The notes beneath the pieces are model-generated. The model saw only the letters and a list, made by a program, of their open reading frames with translations. It was not told the origin of the DNA and searched no databases. From Streptomyces sp. SAJ15 (GTDB lineage Bacteria; Actinomycetota; Actinomycetes; Streptomycetales; Streptomycetaceae), in contig NZ_NISY01000022.1 in assembly GCF_007595705.1 (NCBI RefSeq), forward strand, positions 1 to 59,374: DNA of 59,374 bases. Reading direction: 5' to 3'. Positions 59,343-59,374 of this stretch are shown here, piece after piece; position 1 is the first letter of the stretch, and the number at the start of each line of letters is the position of its first letter. Made by a program: the position numbers and the translations under genes.

Positions 59343-59374
59343 ACAGGGGCTGGCCCCCGCCGTGTACCCCGGGC

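Overview
The window is Streptomyces-type actinobacterial chromosome: GC well above 70 percent, strong G/C bias at codon position three, many GTG and TTG starts, rare TTA (bldA) codons, and families typical of that genus (SARP, IclR, DUF5753-type XRE regulators, GGDEF-EAL proteins under BldD-like sites). Everything here comes from reading the bases and translations; no database search was run.

Left arm (1-16.6 kb). A nine-copy array of hairpin-forming repeats lies beside a secreted CBM2-GH18 chitinase. Next come an OmpR-type two-component system, a spermidine-synthase-like protein, an NsdA-like HTH/TPR regulator, a histidine phosphatase and a PAP2 membrane phosphatase. They are followed by a tightly packed three-gene block (10.5-14.9 kb): an Fe-S-type PD-(D/E)XK nuclease, an unrecognised 529-aa protein and an SF1 helicase. 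Read together these resemble a eukaryotic Dna2 split over three polypeptides, and are one of the two best candidates for an undescribed system. A tRNA-Lys(CTT) gene closes this arm.

Middle (16.7-30.6 kb) is specialised metabolism. It holds the remains of a type II polyketide locus (tandem-ABM protein, didomain aromatase/cyclase, a chain-length factor with an internal deletion, no KS-alpha or ACP) and a SARP gene. Then comes a small azole-peptide (RiPP) locus: a 61-aa precursor ending in a Cys/Thr/Ser-rich core, translationally coupled to a fused cyclodehydratase/YcaO. A DesK/LuxR-type two-component pair, an acyl-AMP-ligase-like enzyme with a degenerate ATP loop and a secreted M6-type metallopeptidase follow.

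30.7-41.9 kb. A PAS-GGDEF-EAL c-di-GMP enzyme (CdgA-like) carries a collagen-like Gly-X-Y insert inside its GGDEF domain and has a candidate BldD box upstream. After small membrane or secreted proteins, a luciferase-like oxidoreductase and a hydrolase come two operons (CxxC protein plus NUDIX; DUF6879 plus DUF5753-XRE) that share repeated GATTGCGC motifs, suggesting control by one regulator.

42-52.4 kb. This is a catabolic and uptake region: two maleate-isomerase/Asp-Glu-racemase family enzymes, a D-2-hydroxyacid dehydrogenase, an amidase, a DUF3830 protein, an ehuBCDA-type (ectoine-like) ABC importer and an IclR regulator. A second, identical tRNA-Lys(CTT) follows.

Right end (52.9-59.4 kb). 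A GylR-like IclR regulator, a short XRE regulator with a TTA codon, a VAO/PCMH-type flavin oxidase and a flavin-dependent halogenase look like a compact halogenated-metabolite locus; three 12-bp direct repeats precede the halogenase. A MOSC-domain protein and a repeat-rich intergenic stretch finish the window.
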